A program made the position numbers and the translations under genes. Shown in pieces: positions 12,486 through 23,931 of a stretch of DNA of 64,000 nt (within the stretch, counting starts at the first letter, position 1; each line of letters opens with the position of its first letter). Source of the stretch: Diadophis punctatus similis (Eukaryota; Chordata; Lepidosauria; Squamata; Dipsadidae); NCBI GenBank assembly GCA_023053685.1, contig JALIGW010000032.1, positions 2,431,862-2,495,861 of the forward strand, in the 5' to 3' direction. Below the pieces are notes generated by a model. That model was not told where the DNA came from. It worked only from the letters and a program-made list of their open reading frames with translations, and ran no database searches.

Positions 12486-12621
12486 ATATCTATCTCTATC
12501 TCTATCTCTATCTCTATCTCTATCTCTATCTCTATCTCTATCTCTATCTCTATCTCTATCTCTATCTCTATCTCTATCTCTATCTCTATCTCTATCTCTA
12601 TCATCTCTATCTCTATCTCTG
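12486..12621. repeat. (TCTCTA)n hexanucleotide array
   Basis: About 22 units of TCTCTA with one ATC interruption near 12602. Confidence 0.96.
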
Positions 12622-12954
12622 TTAGTGGAGAAATCACTCCGGAGGTCGATGGATCGTTGCTTCTCTTTTGAAAACATACTTACTTAGAAAATAAAACCCG
12701 AGATTCAAATCTAATTAACAAAATATTTATTTCAGTAGAAAAGTAATAAAAAGAATCCTTATTAAGCTTATTAAGCTACATTTTATCGGCTAAGGAATAA
12801 ATCACTTCTACCTTGGTAGAAATGGCGAAGAGAAAGGAAGGAGGAAACCTCTGGAATGCAGACATGTGTAGTAGAATATATCATACGTCTGCTTGACCAT
12901 AAATACGAGAAATAGAAAATATAGAGATGCACAAACTGACAATATTCACATCGT
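12622..12954. other. No gene; unique sequence
   Basis: AT-rich unique sequence between two CT-class arrays. Nothing recognised. Confidence 0.45.
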
Positions 12955-13654
<700 letters not shown>

Positions 13655-14120
13655 GGACTTGAAATCCTGCGCTTAGAAAGCTTAGAACTACGTCGCCTTC
13701 AGCACGACCTAAGCATAACTCATAAAATTATCTGCTACAATGTCCTTCCTGTCAATGACTACTTCAGCTTCAACCACAACAATACACGAGCACATAACAG
13801 ATACAAACTCAAAGTGAACCGCTCCAAACTTGACTGTAGAAAATATGACTTTAGCAACAGAGTGGTAAATGTCTGGAACTCACTACCTGACTCTGTGGTT
13901 TCGTCACCAAACCCCCAAAACGTTACCCTTAGACTGTCCACTGTTGACCTCACCCAATTCCTAAGAGGTCAGTAAGGGGCGTGCATAAGTGCACCAGCGT
14001 GCCTACCATCCCTGTCCTAATGTTCTCTCTTATCAGTACCCATCTTACGTACATAAACAATGTTTTATCTATGTATATTACCAATATGTCCCTGACAAAT
14101 AAAATAAATAAATAGATTTG
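13655..14120 (+). mobile_element. CR1-group LINE 3' end with open C-terminal frame (family B)
   Basis: The frame ending at 13975 reads LESLELRRLQHDLSITHKII, then LPVNDYFSFNHNNTRAHNRY, KVNRSKLDCRKYDFSNRVVN and WNSLPDSVVSSPNPQN: the C-terminus of the reverse transcriptase protein. The 3' UTR has AGTAAGGGGCGTGCATAAG and CCTGACAAATAAAATAAATA. The first codons of the open frame are unrelated flank, so the element is 5'-truncated. Confidence 0.88.
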
Positions 14121-14384
14121 GAGCTAACTAGTCTAATTAACTTCTCCTCGTTTCATATGCGGGCTGCCAGAAATGTATCCTTCGAAACTCGATTCAGCTC
14201 CACGCATTTGCCACGCAGCCATTGAATCAACAAATTTGCTGGGAGTTGTAGGGGGGGATGTCTACCCATGAACCAATGTGAATTATCGTGTTTCGAGACT
14301 GGGAAAAAGATGATTTTGTTAAAAGGAAGAGAATGGAAATAGACTATTGATAGAAGGGAATATTTGTAATTCAGGTTGAACTGT

Positions 14385-14470
14385 GGTGTCCTTGATGGTC
14401 TCTGAGCTGGGTGGTTTTCTTGCAGACATTTCATTATCCAACAAGGTAACATCATCAGTGCTAGAAGAGA
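14385..14470 (+). repeat. Repeat fragment with hammerhead-like core (third family)
   Basis: Plus strand has TTGCAGACATTTCATTATCC and AGGTAACATCATCAGTGC. The minus strand gives CTGATGA, one extra T, GTTACC, a loop, GGATAAT and GAAATGTC. The same unit recurs at 14860-14925. A Penelope-like origin is inferred. Confidence 0.5.
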
Positions 14471-14509
14471 ATGGTTTGCTCTTGCTTCTATATGCTATTC
14501 TATCTTGTC

Positions 14510-14849
<340 letters not shown>

Positions 14850-14859
14850 TAGATAGAGG

Positions 14860-14925
14860 GGCTCTCTGAGCTTTCTTGCTTTCTTGCAGACATTTCATTA
14901 CCCAAACTAGGTAACATCAGTACTA
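14860..14925 (+). repeat. Second copy of the hammerhead-like repeat fragment
   Basis: TTGCAGACATTTCATTACCC and AGGTAACATCAGTACTAG. Compared with the copy at 14385 it lacks three bases in the CTGATGA region, so the core is broken. Confidence 0.5.
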
Positions 14926-14956
14926 GTAGGAGGGCTCAACATGAGTCATGGGACGG

Positions 14957-15145
<189 letters not shown>

Positions 15146-15604
15146 ATGTGTCTCATTTAAAAAAAACTGTGAGATAATCTATCGTCTTTAAGCATAAGGA
15201 GGAATTTGGACCAAGTAAAGTCCTTTATCATTGGTTTTATACTTTACCTGACATCTGTCTTACTGCACAGGTTATCTGGTTCTGAATATCAATCTTCCGT
15301 TCTTTTCATTTGACACTTTAATAGACAAGTGGTAAACCGAATGATGGGACTTTGTGGTGTCTTACAAGAAGGATTTTCTTTTTTAATACAAAGGTCCTCT
15401 GGATGGCTTTGAACAATTGCTTAAAGACTTCAAAGGGAAAGCCATAACATTAAAGATGACCATATCAAAGTAATTGTGTGGAACAAATGATCCTTTTCTG
15501 CATGAGAAGACATGCGCATGAGGAAGTGATGGAAGGGAAAGGGGAACAGGACAGTAGGAGAAGCAGAAGGTGAGCAGAGGAAAACTTCAGAGATCTTCCA
15601 ATGC
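15146..15604. other. No gene; unique sequence
   Basis: Nothing recognised. No coding frame with support. Confidence 0.45.
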
Positions 15605-16090
15605 CCTGGGTCTAGTGGTTAAGGCACCAGTCTAGGAGCCAGGAGACTGTGAGTTCTAGTCCCGCCTTAGACATGAAAGGTAGCTGGATGACTTTGGGCC
15701 AATCACCAGGTGAGAGTGAGTTCTAGTCCCACTTCAGGCATGCATGCCCACTGGGTGGCTTTTGGCCTATCACCAAGAGAGGATAAGATCTAGTCCCACC
15801 TTAGACACAAAAACTGACCGGGTGACTTTAGGCCAATCACCAGGAGAGAGTGAGTTCTAGTCCCGCCTTAGACAGGAAAGGTAGCTGGATGACTTTGGGC
15901 CAATCACCAGGTGAGAGTGAGTTCTAGTCCCGCCTTAGACATGAAAGGTAGCTGGATGACTTTGGGCCAATCACCAGGAGAGAGTGAGTTCTAGTCCCGC
16001 CTTAGACATGAAAGGTAGCTGGATGACTTTAGGCCAATCACCAGGAGAGAGTGAGTTCTAGTCCCACCTTAGACGTGAAAGCCAACTCTC
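15605..16090 (+). mobile_element. tRNA-like SINE with seven 67-bp tandem units (third locus)
   Basis: The head GGTCTAGTGGTTAAGGCACC (about 15610) is box-A-like. The unit with GTGAGTTCTAGTCCCGCC, GACTTTGGGCCAATCACC and AGGAGAGA repeats; boxes at 15850, 15917, 15984 and 16051 are each 67 bp apart. AGTTCTAGTCC resembles a Pol III B box, so the array multiplies a B-box-like site. No SINE 3' tail follows. Confidence 0.78.
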
Positions 16091-16721
16091 CAGATAACAT
16101 TCAGAAGCCATCCCTAGTTAAGTACACAGGTAGTCCTCAACTTACAACAGTTTGTTTAGTGACCTCTCAAAGTTACAATGGCACTGAAAAAACTGACCAA
16201 TGACTGTTTTTCACACTTATGACCATTGCAGCATCCCCATGGTCATGTGATCAAAATTCAAATGCTTGGCAACTGGTTCGTATTTCTGATGACTGCAGTG
16301 TCAGCGTAACTTACGACTTGTACAAGAACAACTGTAATGGCTATTGTTATTGTCTCATATATATTTTTCTTCCCCCCCCCACAAGAAAGAGAGAATTATT
16401 GAATTTCTCATTTGCATTCTGGAATTTGTGCAAACTGTGAAGATGTTTCTTGACTTCTTGATTGGTATACATTAGAGGAAGATTTTTTAAAAATCTCTCA
16501 TAAAATCAGTCAGAGTCCCTTAAGCTTATCAACATGGAATTTGGAAGAAAAAAAAGCTTGATGGAGCCAGTTTGAGTCCTGGGGTCATATGATCACTTTT
16601 GCAACCTTCTGATGAACAAAATCAAGGGGGAAGCCCGACTCACTTAACAACCATGTTACTAACTTAATAACAGCAGTGATGAACAACTGTAGCAAGAAAG
16701 ATTGTACAATGTGGCAAAACT

Positions 16722-17157
16722 CACTAGAGTAGAGTAGAGTAGAGTAGAGTAGAGTAGAGTAGAGTAGAGTAGGGTAGGGTAGGGTAGGGTAGGGTAGGGT
16801 AGGGTAGGGTAGGGTAGGGTATAGTAGAGTGGAGTGGAGTGGAACGGAACAGAACAGAACAGAACAGAACAGAACAAGAGTAGAGTAGAGTAGAGTAGAG
16901 TAGGGTAGGGTAGGGTAGGGTAGGGTAGGGTAGGGTATGGAATGGAGTAGGGTAGGGTAGGGTATGGAATAGAGTAGAGTGGAGTGGAGTGGAGTGGAGT
17001 GGAGTGGAGTGGAGTGGAGTGGAGTGGAATGGAACTGAACGGAACGGAACGGAACGGAACAGAACAGAACAGGAGTAGAGTAGAGTAGAGTAGAGTAGAG
17101 TAGAGTAGAGTAGAGTAGAGTAGAGTAGAGTAGAGTAGGGAATGGAGTGGAATGGAG
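16722..17157. repeat. Pentanucleotide array of TAGAG/TAGGG/TGGAG/GGAAC units
   Basis: Blocks of TAGAG, TAGGG, TGGAG, GAACA and GGAAC, all one or two changes from the AATAG unit. The order TAGAG, TAGGG, TGGAG, GAACA repeats about twice (16722-16875, 16876-17070), so there is a higher-order structure. Confidence 0.93.
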
Positions 17158-17535
17158 TGTGTTAGAATATTCATGACTGGGAGAGCCAATGGTAACAAGG
17201 TCAGCCAATGAATAGGCATAGCAACTAAGTCAGCCAATGGGAGCTAAACACATCTGAGTCTGTGCAGAAAATTGAAACTGAAGCTTAAGGCTGGGCATGG
17301 GTCAGTCCCCTCTGTACTCTCAGCCCACTCTGTGCTTGTCTGCTCTGCTGAAATAAAACTAACTCTCCTGCTTGTGTTTACTTGAAGAAATAATCTACTT
17401 GTGGTATTGTGTGTGTGTGTGTGTGTGTATGTATATATATATATATATATATATTACTATGTTTATAAAGAAGATAACGAATCCAGCTGAATCAGTTATC
17501 TGTGTGTGCTTCTGGAAATTGATTTTTCTGCAACA
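17158..17535 (+). mobile_element. Possible solo LTR between pentanucleotide arrays
   Basis: Begins TGTGTTAGAATATTCATGAC and ends TTTTTCTGCAACA. It holds three CCAAT boxes (AGCCAATGG, CAGCCAATGA, CAGCCAATGGG) and an AATAAA at 17352-17357, a promoter/polyadenylation order typical of retroviral-type LTRs. A (GT)n(AT)n run lies in the downstream part. No target duplication or internal coding sequence was found, so the call rests on signals alone. Confidence 0.4.
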
Positions 17536-17545
17536 AACTCTGATA

Positions 17546-17735
17546 GAGAGGAGTGGAGTGGAGTAGGGAATGGAGTGGAATGGAGTACGAAGTGGAGTGG
17601 AGTGGAGTGGAGTAGGGAATGGAGTGGAGTGGAGTGAAGTAGGGAGTGGAGTGGAGTGAAGTAGGGAGTGGAGTAGAGTAGAGAGGGGAGGGGAGGGGAG
17701 TAGAGTAGAGTAGAGTATAGAGTTATAATAGAACA
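17546..17735. repeat. Pentanucleotide GGAGT/AGTAG/AATAG array
   Basis: Units drift from GGAGT through AGTAG to AATAG next to the LINE-like tail at 17736, consistent with AATAG as the seed and divergence away from it. Confidence 0.92.
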
Positions 17736-17835
17736 GAATAGAATAGAATAAACTTTATTGTCACTTTGAATGCACACTAATCGCCATATATTAAAATGAA
17801 ATTTCGTTGGACACAGCTCTCAAAGAGTCACCACC
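17736..17835 (-). mobile_element. LINE-type 3' tail that seeds AATAG
   Basis: Minus strand reads CAACGAAATTTCATTTTAAT, then GTGACAATAAAGTTTATTC and CTATT units. Same layout as 41040-41131 (AATAAAG then ATTCT), the structure known for snake CR1/L3 tails. Confidence 0.6.
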
Positions 17836-18012
17836 TCTAATACACACTACACAAACATGACAAAATAAAAAAATAAATACAAAATACAAAAATACAAAAA
17901 TACAAAATTATGTATAAACCCACAAATATTATCTCACTTAGCAACTGTCTCAACTGGCAACAGAAATTTGGGGCTTTATAACTATGGCCATAAATCAAGG
18001 ACCAGCTGTATA

Positions 18013-18483
18013 ACCCTGCAGGATTATGGAAATGGCAAACAACTGGGGATAAATCCAGCTTGCTAAGAAAGACATCTTGATAAGCCTTTCTGAATTCTTC
18101 TTTGAAAAGCTACTTGTTGTTTTGTCCCCCCCACCCACCCACCCCCATGAAAAGAGCTGGCGTCTTTCGGCTTGCCATCCTTCTCCTCTCCTTCTATCAT
18201 CTTTAAAGGGGAAAAAAAACCCCAGTGAAAGAATTGTTTTCCGGTTGAAAATTAATGCAACCCATTACATCTGTGAAATCTTCTCCATATATTTCTCGCC
18301 AAGCCGGTGACCCTCACCAAGAAAATAATTTTAATTTATCTCATTTTTCAAAGCTCAGCCAATGATTGTTTAACCTAGAGTGCCATCATGACTAAATGTG
18401 TAAATGCAGAGGGCCTTCGCCATTTCGGTAGCGAGCAGCTATTAAATCCGCTGACTATTGCAAACGGGAAGCACCAATATATA
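18013..18483. other. Unique island, no gene seen
   Basis: Mixed-composition sequence with motifs such as GAAAATAATTTTAATTTATC and CAGCTATTAAATCCGCTG. No repeat family recognised. It resembles conserved non-coding sequence in texture only. Confidence 0.4.
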
Positions 18484-19131
18484 TATCTTCCTTCCTTCCT
18501 TCCTTCCTTCCTTCCTTCCTTCCTTCCTTCCTTCCTTCCTTCCTTCCTTCCTTCCTCCCTCCCTCCCTCCCTCCCTCCCTTCAATTCCTCTTCCTTTACC
18601 TTCCCACTTCCTCCTCTCCTTCCTTCCTGCCTGCCTGCCTGCCTCCCTTACTCCCTTACTCCAATTCCTCTTCCCTTCCCCTTCTCCTACTGTTCTCCTT
18701 CCTTCCTCCCTTCCTTCCTTCCTTCCTCCCTCCCTTCCTTCCTCCCTTCCTTCCTTCCTTCCTTCCTTCCTTCCTTCCTTCCTTCCTTCCTTCCTTCCTT
18801 TGTTCCTTCAATTCCTCTTCCTTTACCTTCCCACTTCCTCTTCTCCTTGCTTCCTTCCTTCCTTCCTTCCTGCCTGCCTGCCTGCCTGCCTTACCCCCTT
18901 ACTCCAATTCTTCTTCCCTTCCCCTTCCCCCTACCGTTCTCCTTCCTTGCTTCCCTGCTTTCTTGTTTCCTTCCTTTCTTCCTTCCTTCCCCCCTCCCTC
19001 CCTCCCTCCTTCCCTCCCTCCCTTGCTCCTCCCTTCCCTCCCTCCCTCCCTCTCTCCCACCTTCCTTCCCTCCCTCCCTCCCTCCCTCCCTCCCTCTCTC
19101 CTTCCTTCCTTCCTTCCTCTCTCCCTCCCTC
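18484..19131. repeat. (CCTT)n/(CCCT)n array with an internal ~228-bp duplication
   Basis: CCTT and CCCT tetramers are broken by a non-repeat block starting AATTCCTCTTCCTTTACCTT at about 18582 and again at about 18810. Each is followed by TGCC repeats and a TTACTCCAATTC segment. Confidence 0.94.
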
Positions 19132-19660
19132 CAAAACTCAAATCTGCCATATCTTTTCGATCTCATGGTTCAAAAGAATGTTTATATACTTATTTATATG
19201 CTCAGCATCTAATTGGAAACAGGAGACCTTCTGCCCCACAAGTTCTAGCCCCATCCATGCTGAAGATCATAATGAGAAGATGGAGGGAACAGACCAAATT
19301 AATACCTCCCCTAACTGCAACTCAACCAACATTCGAAGTGAATGCATGATATATTCCCCCTAATGATTTCATTTTAGGTGCCACATTCCTCAAGAGGGTG
19401 TCACATTTCCTCCGCTGACCTGCTTGAACCTAAGGGGGGCTGTGGAATGACAGCCTAGGTGAATAAACATCTCCAAACCCAGGTACTTTTGCTTGATCCA
19501 TCTTTCCAATGCCTATCTTCAGCGAGGCCATCGTTCCTCAGTTTATCTTGCCAGTCGTTATTTATACCTTGTGCCCAAAATGCTTCTGTCGTGTATATTT
19601 TCATGCCAACATGAAGTGTGATTCTATCTACAGAGTTGGAAATCACCAAGACAGAGGATG
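19132..19660. other. No gene; unique sequence
   Basis: Nothing recognised between the CCTT array and the Penelope-like repeat. Confidence 0.4.
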
Positions 19661-20090
19661 AAATGTTGTGTGCTATCAAAATGGAATGCATCAGGGAATT
19701 GTCCCAAAGGTGCTTTTTTTCAGGAGACAACTGGACTTTCTTGTTTTCTTTGAAGACGTTTCGCTTCTCATCCAAGAAGCTTCTTCAGCTCTGATTGAGT
19801 GGTAGAGAATGGAAGGATTTATACTCCTTGCAGACAGCTGGTCATTTGCATCCTTTTAGAGGGCCGTTGAGGCCACTTGGAGGTTTACCTGTGTCCTCAG
19901 GGTTACCTGAGTGGTGCAAATGGGTGTGGAGCCTTCTTGGCTGCAGGATGTTTTCTGCCCTTGGTCTCTTCGCTGTTGAAGACAGGCGCAGGCTGTTGGG
20001 GATGAGTCTGTGTTGCCTGCATCTCAAACCGAAGCGCAAATGGTTCCTGTAGTCTGCAATTTTTCTGGAAATCATGCACATATTTTAAAG
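19661..20090 (+). repeat. Penelope-like repeat, best hammerhead-like core of its family
   Basis: Has GTCCCAAAGGTGC, GAAGACGTTTCGCTTCTC, CCAAGAAGCTTCTTCAG, then GTCATTTGCATCC and GTGTCCTCAGGG. The minus strand gives CTGAAGA, one extra A, stem GCTTCT, loop TGGATG, stem AGAAGC, then GAAACGTC, all intact. Confidence 0.55.
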
Positions 20091-20141
20091 AATCCATTAT
20101 CCACCATTTCAGTTGAGCATTTCTGAGTGGCTCAAAGTTCA

Positions 20142-20273
20142 TTCAACCTTCCATCCTTCCGAGGTTGGTAAAATGAGGATCCAGATTGTTGGGGGCAAGA
20201 GGCTGACTTTGTAAACCGCTTAGAGAGGGCTGTAAAAGCACTATGAAGCAGTATATGTCTAAGGACTACTGCT
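20142..20273 (+). mobile_element. tRNA-derived SINE, 3' part
   Basis: CCTTCCATCCTTCCGAGG, CCAGATTGTTGGGGGCAAG, TAAACCGCTTAGAGAGGGC and GAAGCAGTATAT, followed by its tail at 20274. Confidence 0.82.
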
Positions 20274-20352
20274 ATTCCTTCCTTCCTTCCTTCCTTCCTT
20301 CCTTCCTTCCTTCCTTCCTTCCTTCCTTCCTTCCTTCCTTCCTTCCTTCCTT
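20274..20352. repeat. (TTCC)n tail microsatellite
   Basis: Directly follows the SINE 3' end, which makes it a seeded tail array. Confidence 0.95.
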
Positions 20353-20354
20353 TC

Positions 20355-20539
20355 CATGGTGGCACAGTGGTTAGAATGCTGTACTGCAAGCCAACTCTGC
20401 CCACTGTCTGGAGTTTGATCCTGACTAGCTGAAGGTTAACTCAGCCTTCCATCCTTCCCAGGTGGGTAAAATGAGGCTGATTCTGTAAATCGCTCAGAGA
20501 GGGCTATAAAGCACTATGACGTGGTATATAAGTCTAAAG
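20355..20539 (+). mobile_element. tRNA-derived SINE, near full length
   Basis: Head GGTGGCACAGTGGTTAGAAT is box-A-like and GGAGTTTGATCCTGACTAG is a weak B box. The body CAGCCTTCCATCCTTCCCAG and end GTGGTATATAAGTCTAAAG follow. The last eight bases double as the target site of the next element. Confidence 0.82.
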
Positions 20540-20685
20540 CAGGGATGGCCAAACTATGGCTCTTTGAGGACCTGTGGACTTCAACTCCCAGAATTCCTGA
20601 GCCAGCCATGCATGCATGGCTAGCTCAGGAATTCTGGGAGTTGAAGTCCACAGGTCCTCAATGAGCCATAATTTGGCCATCCCTG
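20540..20685. mobile_element. Palindromic hAT MITE with perfect 8-bp target duplication
   Basis: GTCTAAAG lies at 20532-20539 and again at 20686-20693. The 146-bp element runs from CAGGGATGGCCAAACTATGG to CCATAATTTGGCCATCCCTG and is a near-perfect palindrome around GCCATGCATGCATGGC. 8-bp duplication and CAG...CTG ends define the hAT superfamily. No coding capacity. Confidence 0.9.
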
Positions 20686-20789
20686 GTCTAAAGGTTGTTA
20701 AATGAAGCCGGTTTCCCCATCGACTTTGCTTGTCGGAAAATCTCAAAAGAGGATCCAGGTCACCTCGGGACACTACAACTATCATAAAT

Positions 20790-20934
20790 ATGAGTCAGTT
20801 GCCAACTGTCTGAATTTTGATCATGTGACCACAGGGATGCTGCAATGGTCCTAAGTGAGAACAATGGTCATCAGTCAGTTTTAACTTTGAACGGTCACTA
20901 AATGAACCGTTGTAAGTCGAGGACTACCTGTAGT
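20790..20934 (-). mobile_element. DNA-transposon-like repeat, terminal fragment
   Basis: Minus strand begins CAGGTAGTCCTCGACTTACA and continues with the body seen at 16127 and 62868. Confidence 0.7.
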
Positions 20935-21090
20935 GGAAATGGGTGTGGAAACTACTTGGAGCTGCTGAAAGGACTGCGTTGTAAGCAGGAGATAGGTGGA
21001 GTTGTATCCTTGCCTCTTTGTTGAAAGAGGGCTGTTTAATGTTAACAATTTTAATATAGATGGCTATGTTCTCTCCTGCTAAGTTAGGCA
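20935..21090 (+). repeat. Penelope-like repeat, distal fragment
   Basis: AAATGGGTGTGGAAACTAC, CTGCTGAAAGGACTGCGTTG and GAGATAGGTGGAGTTGTAT correspond to the downstream part of the copy at 60275-60660. Confidence 0.5.
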
Positions 21091-21107
21091 GCCCTTCATG
21101 TCTTGGA

Positions 21108-21580
21108 AGCAGGTTATCTGAGGGATCGTCACTTGCTGGTCACATCCACCCAACCCGCTAGAGCAGGGAGGCAAGGAATGTTGTGGGTTCCGTCCCCTAA
21201 AGTGGTCCATCTGGTGGGACACAGAAGAAGGGCCTTCTCCGTGGTGGCTCCCTCCCTTTGGTACATCTCCCTACAAAAAATAGACTGGACCCCACCATGA
21301 CCGTCTTTCGGAAGGCCCTGAGGACGTGTTTTTGCCAGTGGGCCTGGGGAACCCCGGAGTGTGATGGAGCCCCTCAAATGGCTTATTTAATCATGTGCTG
21401 TCAACAGGATGGGTGGGTGGGTGGGTGATGGGATTATATTGGGGTTTTTTGAATTTTTATTTTCTTCTATTTTGTGTTTTTACTGTTTGTAAAGCCACCT
21501 AGAGTCGCTATGAGCGAATAGGCGCTATTCGCTCATAGGCGCTGATAGATACATTTTCTAAATAAATATAAATAAATAAA
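21108..21580 (+). mobile_element. L2-like LINE 3' end
   Basis: The frame YLRDRHLLVTSTQPARAGRQ then AFSVVAPSLW matches the L2 C-terminal pattern seen at 59213. The 3' UTR has AAGCCACCTAGAGTCGCTAT and an AAATA tail. Diverged; no intact frame. Confidence 0.7.
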
Positions 21581-21589
21581 TTGAACATA

Positions 21590-21976
<387 letters not shown>

Positions 21977-21977
<1 letters not shown>

Positions 21978-22199
21978 TTAGATTTAGATTTAGATTTAGA
22001 TTTAGATTTAGATTTAGATTTAGATTTATTAAATTTATATGGCGCCCAACTCCCAAAGGACTCTGGGCGGCTTAACAACAGAATAAACATTAAAAACATC
22101 TTAAACATTAAAACAATTTAAAACCCATGCATATCATTTCATGGCTGGATCTCGCCGATTACAACCACGAGATCAATGGCCCCAGGCCTGCCAGAAAAG
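21977..22199 (-). mobile_element. L2-like LINE 3' end with (CTAAAT)n tail
   Basis: Minus strand: CCTTTTCTGGCAGGCCTGGG, then TAAGCCGCCCAGAGTCCTTT and GGGCGCCATATAAATTTAAT, ending in CTAAAT hexamers (21977-22027). The hexamer array is the element's tail. Confidence 0.8.
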
Positions 22200-22248
22200 G
22201 TAGGTAGGTAGGTAGGTAGGTAGGTAGGTAGGTAGGTAGGTAGGTAGG

Positions 22249-22324
<76 letters not shown>

Positions 22325-22440
22325 GACAGGGAGAGAGAGATAAAGAGATAAAGATAGAGTGAGAGAGATAGAGAGAGAAAGAAAAAGAGAAAGAGAAAGA
22401 GAGAGATACAGAGGTAGAGGTAGAGATAGAGCTAAGATAG
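22200..22440. repeat. (GGTA)n, (GATA)n, degenerate GA-rich array
   Basis: GGTA to about 22250, GATA to about 22322, then irregular GAGATA/AAAGAG. Confidence 0.95.
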
Positions 22441-23284
22441 ACATAGAAATAGAGTTATATATATAAAAAATGGAATAAAGTCGCAAAACACAAAGACAAT
22501 AATGATGGAAAAATATCCATTGTCAAAGAGAAGGGGGAAAAGCACATTAAAAAGTGCTTTATGAGGGGAAAAAGTGAAAGACATACGACAAGGAAAAAAA
22601 TGTCATCATTATAATAAACGGTTGCAAAAAGCCGTTTAGCTAAATACTTGAAATAAGATGATGGATTTACAGTATACTGTGTGCCATAATGGTACTTGCA
22701 ATGGCTGCTAGGGGAAACTCCTGCCTGGCATTAACGGATTTTTTTTCGGTATTAACAGGAACGATGTTGTCCCTTTGATTGAGAGAGAAAGAGGTAGGAA
22801 TATTTTCAATGACAGTTGGAGTCCTTTGAACTTCCTTAAGGGGTTAGATGTATTAGTCCGTGGTTTGTTGTTTTCAGCATTCCATTAATTTAATCCTTTC
22901 TTTTAGAACATATGTACCATACTGCAAAAAAATATATATGTATTATTGCTTTATAAATTACACTTGTTGGTTCGGAGCGATAAACACAATGATGAATGTA
23001 GCCTTTCTCCAATCACCCTTTTATTCATGAAAGGCAAAAGCGCGGAATCTGAAAACATTTATCTACATCAGGAATAAGCCATAAAGCTTTCGAAACTGCT
23101 CCAGGTAATCTAGCAAGGAGCTACTGATTATTGTCATCACAGAGGAGATTCGATAATGCTAATGACTTTCCTTATGATAATCAATAATGCAGGAGGAGCT
23201 GCCTCAATTTTAACATGCTTCCCTAAGACTCACCTACTTCTGCTTAAGCAAGTAAACATGGATGGAAGCTTTATAGGAAGAACA
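22441..23284. other. Largest unique island, no gene seen
   Basis: About 840 bp without any recognised repeat or coding frame. AT-rich, with TAAT-type motifs (TCATTATAATAAACGG, CCATTAATTTAATCC, ATGATAATCAATAATGC). The best candidate here for conserved regulatory DNA, on texture alone. Confidence 0.4.
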
Positions 23285-23578
23285 ATGGGAGAGGAGGAGG
23301 AGGAGCAGGAGCAGGAGCAAGAGGAAAAGGAAAGGATAGAAAGAAGAGGAGGAGGAGGAGGAGGAGGAGGAGGAGGAGGAGGAGAAAGGAAAGGAAAGGA
23401 AAGGAAAGGAAAGGAAAGGAAAGGAAAGGAAAGGAAAGGAAAGGATAGAAAGAAGAGGAGTAGGAGGAGGAGAAAGAGGAAGAGGAAGAGGAAGAGGAGG
23501 AGGAGGAGGAGGAATAGAAAAAGGGAGGAGAGGAGGAGAAGGAAAAGGAAAGGATAGAAAGAAGAGTAGGTGGAAGAG

Positions 23579-23610
<32 letters not shown>

Positions 23611-23899
23611 AGAGGAAGAGGAAGAGGAGGAGGAGGAGGAATAGAAAAAGTGAGAGGAGGAGGAGAAGGAAAAGGAAAAGGAAAGGATAGAAAGAAGAGT
23701 AGGTGGAAGAGGAAGAGGAAGAGGAAGAGGAGGAGGAGGAGGAGAAGGAATAGAAAAAGGGAGAAGAGGAGGAGAAGGTAAAGGAAAGGATAGAAAGAAG
23801 AGGAGGAGGAAGAGGAAGAGGAGGAGGAGGAGGAATAGAAAAAGGGAGGAGAGGAGGAGAAGGAAAAGGAAAGGATAGAAAGAAGAGTAGGTGGAAGAG

Positions 23900-23931
<32 letters not shown>

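Larger units (their letters stand above)
16127..18012 (+). mobile_element. DNA-transposon-like repeat, split by two insertions
   Basis: Starts CAGGTAGTCCTCAACTTACA and ends ATAAATCAAGGACCAGCTG, an imperfect inverted pair. The body (ATGACCATTGCAGCATCCCC, GGTCATGTGATCAAAATTC, CAACTGTCTC) matches 62868-63835 and, reversed, 20790-20934. Inserts at about 16322-16575 (unclassified) and 16722-17930 (arrays and LTR-like block) split it. It looks non-autonomous; the superfamily is not settled. Confidence 0.65.

Noticed and set aside
16770..16820. Telomere-like GGGTA repeats
   Set aside because: The unit is the 5-bp TAGGG variant of the AATAG class, not the vertebrate TTAGGG hexamer.
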